Assembly: GCA_003096235.1 (NCBI GenBank)
Contig: PIXT01000015.1
Span: 1-26,976, forward strand
Source of the DNA: Candidatus Bathyarchaeum sp.
GTDB taxonomy: Archaea; Thermoproteota; Bathyarchaeia; Bathyarchaeales; Bathyarchaeaceae
Reading direction: 5' to 3'
Length of the DNA: 26,976 nucleotides
Below the pieces are notes generated by a model, which had not been told where the DNA came from, did not search any database, and saw nothing but the letters and a program-made list of their open reading frames with translations. Position numbers and translations under genes: made by a program. Of this stretch, positions 1-7,397 are shown piece after piece (within the stretch, counting starts at the first letter, position 1; the number at the start of each line of letters is the position of its first letter).

Positions 1-54
1 CATTGCTTTTGCTATTTCTATTGCGGATTCATATTCTTTTAGTTCAACTACCAT
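1..54 (-). CDS. N-terminal fragment of an unidentified protein (runs off left edge)
   Basis: An ATG at 54-52 on the minus strand is preceded by a strong Shine-Dalgarno site (GGAGGTG, plus-strand complement at about 61-67). The frame stays open to the window edge for 18 codons. The visible peptide starts MVVELKEYES and is acidic/basic and probably helical. This is too little to assign a family. The good ribosome-binding site is the main reason to believe it is a real gene start. Confidence 0.55.
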   Translation of the reverse strand, partial: MVVELKEYESAIEIAKAM

Positions 55-135
55 ATTTACACCTCCAAAGATGGTGAAAGAGGGAGGACTAGCCTGACCC
101 TCAAGTTTTCTAAACAAAGCTCAGATTCAGTGGTC

Positions 136-576
136 TTATGCTGTCTTTTGATAGTTGTATGTGTTACCAGCTGCAGTGATTAGTTCGATAGTGTATAGAG
201 TACCGCTACTGACGTCTTCGCTAAGGTTTACTGTGATTGTATCTGAACCACCAGCGCTTACTGCGTCGGGAGAAAAGTCGGTGGCATCAAAGCTAAGAGT
301 GCCTATTGTGCCTCCACTTACTGTTGCAGCTACAAATTCAACATCTGTTGACCCTGTGTTCACCACTATGATATCAAGTGTATCGTCATCTGTTCCTGCA
401 GTTATTATGTTGAAGTTGGCGCTGCTAACTCTGAGTTCTTCTGTTTCCATGAATGTGAATGTCATTGAGCCCATCCATGCTGCTACGGCGATAGAGACTG
501 CTACTGTTACTGCGATGAGTATGATGGCTGCGACTACTGGGCTGAGAGCTTTTTTATTTTTTAGGAGTTTTTTCAT
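136..576 (-). CDS. archaeal type IV pilin / secreted pilin-like protein
   Basis: A 146-aa protein with a textbook archaeal class III (prepilin) signal: a short basic N-terminus (MKKLLKNKKA), a predicted peptidase site before LSPVVAAI, then a hydrophobic helix of about 20 residues that would form the filament core. The rest is Thr/Ser/Gly/Val-rich and looks like a beta-sandwich head domain, as in the archaeal Pilin_N (DUF1628-type) family. It should be processed by an EppA/PibD-like prepilin peptidase and be either a pilus subunit or a membrane-anchored surface protein. The start is supported by a GGAGGG site 11 nt upstream. No assembly ATPase or membrane platform gene lies nearby, so this is an orphan pilin. 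The family call is firm; whether it builds adhesion pili or another filament is unknown. Confidence 0.88.
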   Translation of the reverse strand: MKKLLKNKKALSPVVAAIILIAVTVAVSIAVAAWMGSMTFTFMETEELRVSSANFNIITAGTDDDTLDIIVVNTGSTDVEFVAATVSGGTIGTLSFDATDFSPDAVSAGGSDTITVNLSEDVSSGTLYTIELITAAGNTYNYQKTA

Positions 577-625
577 TTTTGTTCTTTCCCTCCTGTATCT
601 GTCACAATTGGACTACACAGAAAAC

Positions 626-637
626 AGATTTAAATCT
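626..637 (-). promoter_or_regulatory. TATA-like element of the pilin gene
   Basis: The palindromic AT box AGATTTAAATCT lies about 50-60 nt upstream of the pilin ATG, with the GGAGGG ribosome-binding site in between. This is a plausible archaeal TATA box with a short leader. Confidence 0.45.
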
Positions 638-699
638 TACGACTTAAGACAACATATTATAAAAATTGAAATGAAAAAAGCAAAACAGCCACAAATGAA

Positions 700-1026
700 C
701 TACTCTAAAGCAGCAAACAGCCCTAAAAGAAGCTCTGCCACCTTATCGCCAAGCTCAGTTATCACATAATACTTTTTCAAGGGGTCAATAGCTATGCTCT
801 TAGCCAAACCCAATCGCTCCAACTCAATCATCCTTGAACGGAACGTCCCATCGCTGAGCGTAAGACTCAAATCACGCATGAACGACTTGGCATTCTTCCA
901 TCGTCCATTCTCCAACTTTAACAGAAAAATACAATCAATGGCGTGGTCCTTCTCCAGAGCCGCCTTGATGGCTGACAGTTTCTCGTCAGTAAGTATGTTC
1001 TTTATCTTTTCTTCAGTCAACCGCAT
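700..1026 (-). CDS. winged-helix DNA-binding protein (ArsR/PadR-like fold)
   Basis: A small 108-aa protein from the ATG at 1026; a TTG two codons earlier would give 110 aa. The pattern is that of an archaeal winged-helix regulator: an N-terminal helix, a middle part with helix-turn-helix spacing (MRDLSLTLSDGTFRSRMIEL), then the wing and 'KKYYVITELGDKVAELL', the usual '[Y]xxTxxG' ending of wHTH domains. It probably binds DNA as a dimer; no ligand domain is present. No SD is visible before either start. An AT-rich box (TAATATATAG, about 1077-1087) upstream could be its TATA element. It may act on the neighbouring pilin, but that is only inferred from position. Confidence 0.72.
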   Translation of the reverse strand: MRLTEEKIKNILTDEKLSAIKAALEKDHAIDCIFLLKLENGRWKNAKSFMRDLSLTLSDGTFRSRMIELERLGLAKSIAIDPLKKYYVITELGDKVAELLLGLFAALE

Positions 1027-1124
1027 ACACAACCATTTTCTTAGAGGGCTAATACCAAATACACATTTAGCATTTAACTATATATTACGATTTTCGACAT
1101 AATACTGCACATATGTACTACAAG

Positions 1125-1346
1125 TCATGCGATTCCAGCCACAAAAAACACAAACATGCACGCAGCAAACAAAATGTTGGTGGGCTCACGTATTCTTGAA
1201 AGCAACCAGCCAGCAACAGTTAGCTGTCCACTTTTCTCAAGATCTCAATCACTTTTCAGTGGGTCAAAAATCGTCATCGCCCACCAAGCAACATTAAATG
1301 CTGCCCCAGAATAAAAGTATAACCCAGCAAACAACACGATGAACAA
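1125..1346 (-). pseudogene. decayed two-helix membrane-protein ORF with an in-frame TGA
   Basis: On the minus strand a 73-codon frame from TTG 1346 reads as a convincing small membrane protein: a hydrophobic segment with motif FNVAWWAMTIFDPLKSD, a TGA at 1247-1245, then a soluble loop (DLEKSGQLTVAGWLLSRIRE) and a second hydrophobic segment (NILFAACMFVFFVAGIA) before the final TGA at 1127-1125. The coding character on both sides of the stop suggests one gene broken by a single nonsense mutation, or possibly only the 33-codon first half is made. No SD is seen and the frame is closed just upstream by TAG. It fills most of the 316-bp gap between the winged-helix gene and the MBL-fold gene. The promoter of the latter must lie inside it. 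Confidence 0.4.
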
Positions 1347-1348
1347 CT

Positions 1349-2329
1349 ATGCCCAAAAAAATCTTGGTCATTCCTCTAGCCGAAGAGAGCCTTGGAGTTA
1401 GATCCATGTGCACCTACATGGAAACCCCAGACACAAAGATTCTCTTAGATGCTGGAGCATCTTTAGCTCCAAAGAGGTTAGGATACCCTCCTCACCCCCA
1501 AGAATACCACGCCCTAGCACAATGCCGCAAAAGAATAGCAAAAAATGCACAAAAAGCAGACATAATAACCATAAGCCACTATCACTTCGACCACCACACA
1601 CCATCATACACAGACTGGTTCACCAACTACTCCACACCAGAAACTGCAGAAAAAATATACAACGGAAAGCTTGTTCTCGCCAAAAATTATCGCTCCAAAA
1701 TCAACGCCAGCCAAAGACGCCGAGGATGGATGTTCCAGAAAACCGCAGGCAACAACGCAAACAAGATTGAGAGTGCTGACGGCAGAAGCTTCACGTTTGG
1801 GGAAACAAAAATCAGGTTCTCTGAGCCAGTTTTCCATGGACCTGAAAACTCGGAGCTAGGCTGGGTTGTGATGGCAACCATTGAATTTGAAGACGAAAGA
1901 GTTGTTTTCACATCGGACATCCAAGGACCCATGTGCCCTTTTACTTTAGCCAAAATCTTGGCTGAGAATCCTCAACTGGTTCTTGCAGGGGGACCTCCAA
2001 CATATTTAGCGGGGTTTAGAGTAAAAAATGAAGATGTAGAGCGGGGGCTACAAAACCTGAGCAGATTAGCTGAAACTGTGCCAATAACCATCATTGGGCA
2101 CCATCTGCTTCGTGATGAGAACTGGAGAGTTTGCTCTCAACCGATATTTGACGCCGCCGCCAATGCAGGTCACAAAGTTTTGACAGCGGCTGAGTACTTG
2201 GGTAAAGAAAACAGTTTTTTGGAGTTTCGCAGAAGCCAACTTTTTGAGACTGAGCCTCCATGTTCTGCTTTTAGAACTTGGATGAAATTGCCCTTGCAGA
2301 AACGAAAACTTGTTCCGCCGCCAATTTAG
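1349..2329 (+). CDS. UPF0282-type metallo-beta-lactamase-fold hydrolase
   Basis: A 326-aa protein with the metallo-beta-lactamase signature HYHFDHH at residues 77-83 (H77, H79, D81, H82 as metal ligands). Further motifs are 'VFHGPENS' near 165, 'FTSDIQGP' near 191 (bridging Asp) and 'IIGHHLLRD' near 250 (last His). The opening 'PLAEESLGVRSM' and this motif set match the archaeal UPF0282 family of predicted metal-dependent hydrolases, whose substrate is not established. It should be a cytosolic dinuclear-metal enzyme. Length is normal for the family. No SD precedes the ATG; a TATA-like stretch (AAAAGTATAA, about 1313-1322) suggests a leaderless or short-leader transcript. Its 3' end converges with the small coiled-coil gene 7 bp away. 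Confidence 0.85.
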   Translation: MPKKILVIPLAEESLGVRSMCTYMETPDTKILLDAGASLAPKRLGYPPHPQEYHALAQCRKRIAKNAQKADIITISHYHFDHHTPSYTDWFTNYSTPETAEKIYNGKLVLAKNYRSKINASQRRRGWMFQKTAGNNANKIESADGRSFTFGETKIRFSEPVFHGPENSELGWVVMATIEFEDERVVFTSDIQGPMCPFTLAKILAENPQLVLAGGPPTYLAGFRVKNEDVERGLQNLSRLAETVPITIIGHHLLRDENWRVCSQPIFDAAANAGHKVLTAAEYLGKENSFLEFRRSQLFETEPPCSAFRTWMKLPLQKRKLVPPPI

Positions 2330-2336
2330 AGCCGAT

Positions 2337-2474
2337 TTAGTCGACTTGTTGTTTGACAATCATTCTGCGGAATTGTTTAGCGTAATGGTAATCCGCTTTA
2401 AGTCGTTTGAGGTCGTTTGCTTCTTTCTCAAGTTTTGCAAGTTTTTTTTGTATGTCTTGAATTTTTGTGTTCAT
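2337..2474 (-). CDS. small coiled-coil protein, unknown function
   Basis: A 45-aa product from ATG 2474, with GGAG six bases upstream; a longer in-frame ORF reaching 2618 is unlikely because this internal start has the SD. The sequence is a heptad-like charged helix (IQKKLAKLEKEANDLKRLKA) followed by a basic tail (FRRMIVKQQVD). It is probably a short oligomerising helix, perhaps nucleic-acid associated because of the basic end. No family recognised. Confidence 0.55.
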   Translation of the reverse strand: MNTKIQDIQKKLAKLEKEANDLKRLKADYHYAKQFRRMIVKQQVD

Positions 2475-2598
2475 TTTGAACTCCGAAGCCTCATTCAGCG
2501 TTTTTAATAAAAAGCAGTTATGAAAGGGAAATATGTACTCAGGATTCATAATTACTATAAGTAAAATTAATCCATACGAGCGGTTGGAGATGGATGTA

Positions 2599-2709
2599 AT
2601 GAAGTGTCCCAACTGCAACGATGAAATGGCTTCAGGTCAGTCAGGTCTAGAAGCGAATTTTTGTCACTGCGAAACTTGTGGGACAGTGATTTACAGACCA
2701 AAAATTTGA
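2599..2709 (+). CDS. microprotein with a four-cysteine zinc ribbon
   Basis: A 36-aa protein (39 aa if the ATG at 2590 is used). CPNCNDEM and CETCGTVIY provide two CxxC knuckles about 16 residues apart, a classic zinc ribbon. The GGAG at 2586-2589 sits nine bases before the ATG at 2599 but directly abuts the ATG at 2590, so the inner start is preferred. It ends 16 bp before the small membrane-protein gene, which has its own GAGGTG site, so the two are probably cotranscribed. Confidence 0.6.
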   Translation: MKCPNCNDEMASGQSGLEANFCHCETCGTVIYRPKI

Positions 2710-2725
2710 GAGGTGAAAAAGGAAA

Positions 2726-3025
2726 ATGGAAGAGATGCTAGCACCCGTGTTGTTTATGCTCTTGGTAGGTGGATTGTCTGGTTACTTTTCAGGCAAAGTG
2801 GTCAAAAGGATTTCAGGCATGGCCTTGATGATTGGAATTATCGCTGCGTCACTGATAATTTTGGTGTATGCAGGTACCTTCAACGTAAATTTGGACCCAA
2901 TAAATGCAAGCGTAGCAAACTTTCTTAGTGTTCTTACAGCCCTAGGAGTAGTGGCTATGGTGTCCAGTGTTCCTTTTGTAGCTAGTTTCATTGCGGGTAT
3001 ATTCATCGGATATAGAAGGTACTAA
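2726..3025 (+). CDS. small integral membrane protein, three predicted helices
   Basis: A 99-aa hydrophobic protein with predicted membrane segments at about residues 5-22, 31-50 and 68-95, Gly/Ala-rich helices and a short basic end (YRRY). The first helix plus 'GYFSGKVVKRISGMALMIG' resembles the glycine-rich segments of FUN14-like small membrane proteins, but the match is too weak to name it. A GAGGTG ribosome-binding site lies about 10 nt upstream, right after the stop of the zinc-ribbon microprotein, which suggests a two-gene operon. Function unknown. Confidence 0.6.
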   Translation: MEEMLAPVLFMLLVGGLSGYFSGKVVKRISGMALMIGIIAASLIILVYAGTFNVNLDPINASVANFLSVLTALGVVAMVSSVPFVASFIAGIFIGYRRY

Positions 3026-3032
3026 ATTCCTT

Positions 3033-4313
3033 CTACTCCCCTTTGACATACTTTACCAGCAGGGGCATAAGTTCAGTTCCTTTACTTAAAGAACCTAATT
3101 CTCCTTTTTTGCATTCTTTTTCAGAAAATCTTTGAACACTGTCAGCCTGCAGCTTGTTTCCTGATATAAGAATGGGCACCGGATCGTCACTGTGAGCCTT
3201 CAAACCGCAAGGTGTAGAATGATCAGCGGTTATGCAAATTAGTGTTTCTTCCAAGTTGATTTGCTGTAGCATGTTGCCCACAAAATGTTTGTCGATAACC
3301 GAGATGAGCTCAGATTTTAGTTTGCATTTTCCGTCATGTCCGGGTTCGTCTGGACCTTTGATGTGAACGTAAAAACAGTCGTGATCAGGAAAAACTTCTA
3401 AGAGTTTTTTGACTCTAAGTTTGCAGTCGTATTCTAAGTCTTTAGATGGAAGAGGCAAATCAACCAAGCTCATGCCCGCCAGTCTGGATATGCCTCTTTC
3501 AACATTCATGTCTGCCAAACAAACAAAACTAAGGTCATACATGTCGCAAAGAAACGGAAACTCCGGCACCATGCTGCCCGCGTCTCTGCACAGCAAAACA
3601 TTAGCCTTCAGTTTTCCTTGTGCAACACGTTTTTTGTTCACTTCGTGACTGTCCAAAATAGCCATGCTTTTTTTGGTGTATTCGTTGACAAGTTTTGCGG
3701 AAATCTGTGCCTGTTTTGTTTGGTCTAAGGGTGTGCAGGTTTTCAGAACCATTTTTGCATCCAAATCTGCAACTCCGATACCGTTAATCCGTTTGTATGC
3801 GGGGTCGGTATTGTCGATGTTTCCTGAAAGGTCGGTTTCTTCACTTTTTATGACCAAGGCTGTACGATAGGTTGCAGTGCTTTTTAGTTGTGCAGTGGCT
3901 GGATACGATTCCAGCTGTAGCTGCTCGTTAACGGCTTGGGCTAATTCGTCGGCTTCTTGTTGTGTTATGTCTCTGCCTGCTCTTCTGTCGACAATAGAGT
4001 TGTCTGCTGCTAGGGTTGCGAGGTTGCATCTAAGCGCCAAGTCGCCGTTTTCCATTTGCATTCCTGCGCCAATGGATTCAAGGGCACCTCTGCTCACGTG
4101 ATACTTGAAGGGGTCATAGCCTAGTATAGACACAACGGCTACGTCGCTTTCTGGCGCCATGCCCTTGCCTACGGTGTACATGAGTCCTGTTTTGCCGTTT
4201 TTGGCTAGCGAATCCATGTACGGCGTATCTGCGGCTTCAAGAGTTGTTTTGCCTCCCAGTTCTGCTAACGGGAGATCACCCATTCCATCAATAACAATGT
4301 AAATCAGCTTCAA
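3033..4313 (-). CDS. apgM: 2,3-bisphosphoglycerate-independent phosphoglycerate mutase, archaeal type
   Basis: Interconverts 3- and 2-phosphoglycerate in glycolysis/gluconeogenesis. The alkaline-phosphatase-fold motifs of archaeal ApgM are all present: the opening 'KLIYIVIDGMGDLP' (metal-binding Asp), 'APESDVAVVSILGYDP' (nucleophilic Ser), 'KGPDEPGHDGK' and the metal site 'ITADHSTP...HSDDPVPI' near the C-terminus. Length about 426 aa, normal for the family. The frame is open to an ATG-like codon at 4349, but the family N-terminus matches a TTG at 4313 that has GGAG nine bases upstream; the TTG at 4319 is the alternative. It is convergent with the small membrane protein (7 bp gap). In an organism running CODH/ACS this enzyme would serve gluconeogenesis from acetyl-CoA. 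Confidence 0.93.
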   Translation of the reverse strand: MKLIYIVIDGMGDLPLAELGGKTTLEAADTPYMDSLAKNGKTGLMYTVGKGMAPESDVAVVSILGYDPFKYHVSRGALESIGAGMQMENGDLALRCNLATLAADNSIVDRRAGRDITQQEADELAQAVNEQLQLESYPATAQLKSTATYRTALVIKSEETDLSGNIDNTDPAYKRINGIGVADLDAKMVLKTCTPLDQTKQAQISAKLVNEYTKKSMAILDSHEVNKKRVAQGKLKANVLLCRDAGSMVPEFPFLCDMYDLSFVCLADMNVERGISRLAGMSLVDLPLPSKDLEYDCKLRVKKLLEVFPDHDCFYVHIKGPDEPGHDGKCKLKSELISVIDKHFVGNMLQQINLEETLICITADHSTPCGLKAHSDDPVPILISGNKLQADSVQRFSEKECKKGELGSLSKGTELMPLLVKYVKGE

Positions 4314-4526
4314 ACTCAAACACTCCACATCAAACGATACTAACAACACCTACATTAAAAAAAATGTTTTCACAAAACAACCCAAAACATGCTTCACTCA
4401 ACCTAAACAACACCACCAATCCACTCAGCAACCCCGACACATAAAAAAACTACAGAATTAATGTTCTTTCAATGAATTGTTTAATTATGAATTTTTTACA
4501 AATGTCAAAATAGATTCTTCACATTA

Positions 4527-5837
4527 TTAAATGTAATATGGTTTTGTTCCAGACGTTCGAAGTTCAAATTTCTTTATTTTTTTGCCTCTAATTTTCAACT
4601 GTTCCCCACAATCGGCACATAGTTTTTTCTTGAAAAAAATGTATTTTCGTGTCCAAAAAGCACATTCTTTACAAATGGTTTTCTTACATATCTCACAAAT
4701 GTAACTATGTCCTAGAAAGCTTGGACCATGAACAACTTTTCCACACGAATTACAGAGTAACCGTTTTTTAGTTAGTAATTCTCCGCATAATTCACATTTT
4801 TCAACATTGCCCTTAGTCACTTCAACTCTGCTTTTGTTGCCAACTAATTCGAGTCTATGTTCAATTGAAATAATTTTTGAGTACACGTTTAACAATGGAA
4901 TATAAACTTGAGTTATACTTCTAACAAACACACTGGACTTTTTGGGGATACATTTTTTTGAATAATGAACATTGTTTGCCCCATAATAACCAACAGTCTG
5001 AGTATGTAATCCTCTAACAAAATTTATGCCCCTCTTTTTGGCGTTTGAAAGCCCGATTTTGAATTTACCCGATGAATAAATAACATCATCCTGAGATGGG
5101 TGCCACAGTTCTTTCATACAAGATTTTTCAACGTATTGCGTAAGTTTTGGTTTGATTAATGTTCCATATTGTCCATCTACCAGAATTCGTTCATACTCAC
5201 GGTGAACAGAATGAACAGTTCCAACAGATGTACAAAAGTTTTCATGTATTGAATAATCTATCAAATAAGCGGGTATAAATGTTATTTCATTAATTGTTGT
5301 TCTTGTGAGTTCTTCTGCTTTGTTTGGATGACTTAAGGCTGAACCAACAACAGTTTTTATCACTTGTTTATTCACGATTTCTTTGGACGGTGGTAAAACA
5401 TGATAGACTGTAGTGTTTTCTCCCTTCTTTAGAAGTTTTATTCCTGCTCTATTTGCCATATCGGCTAGCACACGCAAATCTACTAGGTCAATTGTAGACC
5501 CAAGAGCTTTTGCATAACTAATAGCGGCAGGGGAAAACTTACCTGTTGTAACTAGATAGCCTTTTTTTGAGTGGGCAGTTAAAATTGCAGAATGAAGCTT
5601 TTGAACTGTTGGTCTACCTATCGTACTTTTTGGGTGATGTTTGCACTCAATAATTATCACGTTACCCGAAGGTGAATGTAAAATTACATCTCGACCACAA
5701 TCACTCCCTTTTTGAATTTCGTCAGCTTTTCCAAAACCAAGTTTTTCAAATAGGTGTGCAGTAAAGTGTTGGAACTCAAACCAATCCATGTCGTCAAGTG
5801 AAACTACTTCAAGACTCGAATTGTCAAATTGTGTCAT
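4527..5837 (-). CDS. Mrr-like PD-(D/E)xK nuclease fused to a five-CxxC zinc module
   Basis: A 436-aa protein. Residues about 15-135 form an Mrr_cat/restriction-endonuclease-like domain: 'WFEFQHFTAHLFEKLGFGK', then 'KGSDCGRDVIL' (catalytic Asp), 'IIIECKHH' (the ExK strand), and 'GYLVTTGKFSPAAISYAKA', the typical last helix of Mrr domains. The middle (about 140-345) is unassigned. The C-terminus has five CxxC pairs (CELC, CNSC, CEIC, CKEC, CADC), consistent with two or three zinc sites for DNA or protein binding. No methyltransferase neighbour is visible, so it could be a stand-alone type IV (modification-dependent) nuclease or a housekeeping DNA-processing enzyme. A TATA-like CCTATAAAC lies at about 5875-5884. 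Codon use appears AT-richer than in neighbouring genes, and a pseudogene and repeat follow upstream, so horizontal gain is likely. Confidence 0.8.
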   Translation of the reverse strand: MTQFDNSSLEVVSLDDMDWFEFQHFTAHLFEKLGFGKADEIQKGSDCGRDVILHSPSGNVIIIECKHHPKSTIGRPTVQKLHSAILTAHSKKGYLVTTGKFSPAAISYAKALGSTIDLVDLRVLADMANRAGIKLLKKGENTTVYHVLPPSKEIVNKQVIKTVVGSALSHPNKAEELTRTTINEITFIPAYLIDYSIHENFCTSVGTVHSVHREYERILVDGQYGTLIKPKLTQYVEKSCMKELWHPSQDDVIYSSGKFKIGLSNAKKRGINFVRGLHTQTVGYYGANNVHYSKKCIPKKSSVFVRSITQVYIPLLNVYSKIISIEHRLELVGNKSRVEVTKGNVEKCELCGELLTKKRLLCNSCGKVVHGPSFLGHSYICEICKKTICKECAFWTRKYIFFKKKLCADCGEQLKIRGKKIKKFELRTSGTKPYYI

Positions 5838-5954
5838 TTCTGCATCGTTCCCTCAATAACTGATAACCAATGAATGTTTATAGGTTTACTTTAGTTTTTT
5901 ATGTGGCTTTAATCAAAGTATATTTATTTGATTTGAGAGATCTTTCTATTGCTT

Positions 5955-6508
5955 TTATTTATTTATCGTATAACTTACTAAACCAAAATTATCTTTTAAT
6001 CGAACGACCTCTGAAGGAACAAACCCCAACACAGAGTAAGAGTATTCTTGAACGATTTCTTTTTCTAGAGTAATTTGCTTTGTTTTGTGGTTTGAGTTAT
6101 GCTTAGTTTTTATCAAGTCGGCGAGTAGTTGTTTGATTTTTCTAGTTGCTGAAAACGCTCTTTTGTTGAATGGTCAGCCTAATGCTGATGTTTTTAGTGT
6201 TTCAGAATCCTTGTTCTCCTTGTTAATGCTTTTGAGAAGGTATTTTTTCAGATAAGACAATCCGTGACCAAGCGAATACATTGCTTTAATGTCTACGAAA
6301 CTGTGCCACCCACCCTGATTGTGTGATGTCTTTTTCCATCTCTAAACACTTTGAATTCAGTTTCATTAGCTAACTTAGACCGTTCTTTAAAACGACGATA
6401 AACATCATTCCCACGTTTAGAGCGCTTTATCGCGAAAAGCTTACTTTTAATCGCTAAACTAAACCTCAACAACTCTTTTTGGTATTTGTTGTTCCAAAAG
6501 TTCTTGTT
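5955..6508 (-). pseudogene. frameshifted and stop-interrupted gene, unknown family (possibly from an integrated element)
   Basis: Most of the 796-bp gap between the nuclease and thymidylate synthase is a decayed minus-strand gene. One frame (6508-6296) reads NNKYQKELLRFSLAIKSKLF... to FKVFRDGKRHHTIRVGG. A shift near 6300-6340 then moves into a second frame (SFVDIKAMYSLGHGLSYLKK, then KYLLKSIN), which continues past an in-frame TGA at 6176-6174 (context ALG*PFNKRAFSATRKIKQL) to GFVPSEVVRLKDNFG and TAA at 5957-5955. A third fragment (NIHKDRVKQELLEQQIPK, about 6528-6462) overlaps the start. The basic, helical character suggests a DNA-associated element protein such as a replication initiator, but no family is recognised. 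The 67-codon plus-strand frame over 5870-6073 is its shadow. Confidence 0.6.
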
Positions 6509-6525
6509 TCACACGATCTTTGTGT

Positions 6526-6613
6526 ATATTAGTAGTCTAATAGCAGTTCATTGTTGAAAACAGTACTTTTTCTGAAAAGTTAGTGCAACAAAAAATGTTG
6601 CCATCCAAGATTC
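6526..6613 (+). repeat. dispersed repeat, copy A
   Basis: An ~88-bp segment that recurs in the same orientation at 24183-24270. The first 38 positions are identical except for four T/A swaps and share ATTGTTGAAAACAG; the similarity then continues more loosely through AACAAAAAAT and CATCCAA/TATCCAA. It opens with an inverted repeat, TATTAG-(4 nt)-CTAATA, whose 4-nt spacer differs between copies. It lies between the pseudogene and the stop of the thymidylate synthase gene. Confidence 0.75.
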
Positions 6614-6633
6614 ACGCGTGCATCTGCATAAAA

Positions 6634-7344
6634 TCAATGCTTGGTTGATCCGAGCATTTTGCGTCGTTTGTCTTCACCGGGCTTGACTTTTCCTTCGACT
6701 AGGTTGTATAATCTTTCGTAGATGTGACAGTTTTTGCTGTGGAAAATCAGTTTACCTGTTTCAAGGTTAATGTTTGCTCTTCGGTTGATTTCCGAAACCA
6801 ATGCCTCATTAAACATTTGAATACCTGCAATATTCGCAGGCAAACCCGCATACGCATCCCACGACCTAAAGTAACAGGTCAAATGAAGCTTGTTATCTGA
6901 AATCTCTGTATCTATAATGCTCAGGCAGGGCGGCTCATGTTTTCTGTCTTTGCTTAACCACTTTTTGATGTCCTCAGGCAACCGAATAACAAACGTAACC
7001 TGACGATCTTGAATTTCATCGGCATAACGCTTGATAGCTTCCTCTACCTGGTCAACAGGATCCCGCATCCGACTTCCATACGTGTACGTTTCATCCTCAA
7101 TTTCTCCCGACCACAAATACTTCAACGCATACCACTGAACGTACTCCATATCACAGGGCGCCATAAAATCTAGCAACGGACGGTTTGCAGGGTTAGTTAT
7201 TTGTATGCTCAAGTTCAGCTTCTTTGTTTCAGTAACTTCTGAACCATACCCAACCTTGAAAACCTCTCCATTATACCAAATCTCATTTAGAACCTTGTAC
7301 CACGCATCAGGACAATCAAAAGCCTTAATCACAGCATACTTCAA
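6634..7344 (-). CDS. thyA: thymidylate synthase (ThyA superfamily, archaeal type)
   Basis: Makes dTMP from dUMP using a reduced C1-pterin. A 236-aa protein in which key Escherichia coli ThyA residues can be lined up: nucleophile C140 in 'HEPPCLS' (E. coli C146), then 'FRSWDAYAGLPANIAG' with R160, S161, D163 and N171 (R166, S167, D169, N177), and 'NCHIY' (H207/Y209). The Asn at 171 favours dUMP over dCMP, arguing against a dCMP hydroxymethylase. The length fits the short archaeal/methanogen-type enzymes, which may use a methanopterin cofactor. The TTG start at 7344 has an excellent GGGAGGG site seven bases upstream. It is downstream of mgsA on the same strand (about 50-bp gap). Note the link to C1-pterin metabolism, which also feeds the cdh operon. 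Confidence 0.9.
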   Translation of the reverse strand: MKYAVIKAFDCPDAWYKVLNEIWYNGEVFKVGYGSEVTETKKLNLSIQITNPANRPLLDFMAPCDMEYVQWYALKYLWSGEIEDETYTYGSRMRDPVDQVEEAIKRYADEIQDRQVTFVIRLPEDIKKWLSKDRKHEPPCLSIIDTEISDNKLHLTCYFRSWDAYAGLPANIAGIQMFNEALVSEINRRANINLETGKLIFHSKNCHIYERLYNLVEGKVKPGEDKRRKMLGSTKH

Positions 7345-7397
7345 CAGGAAACCCTCCCGTCCACCCTCACTACCTATCCGACAACCAACTAATATTA

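Noticed and set aside
5870..6073. 67-codon plus-strand ORF beside the nuclease gene
   Set aside because: It is the antisense shadow of the minus-strand pseudogene, is rich in chance AT codons and lacks an SD.
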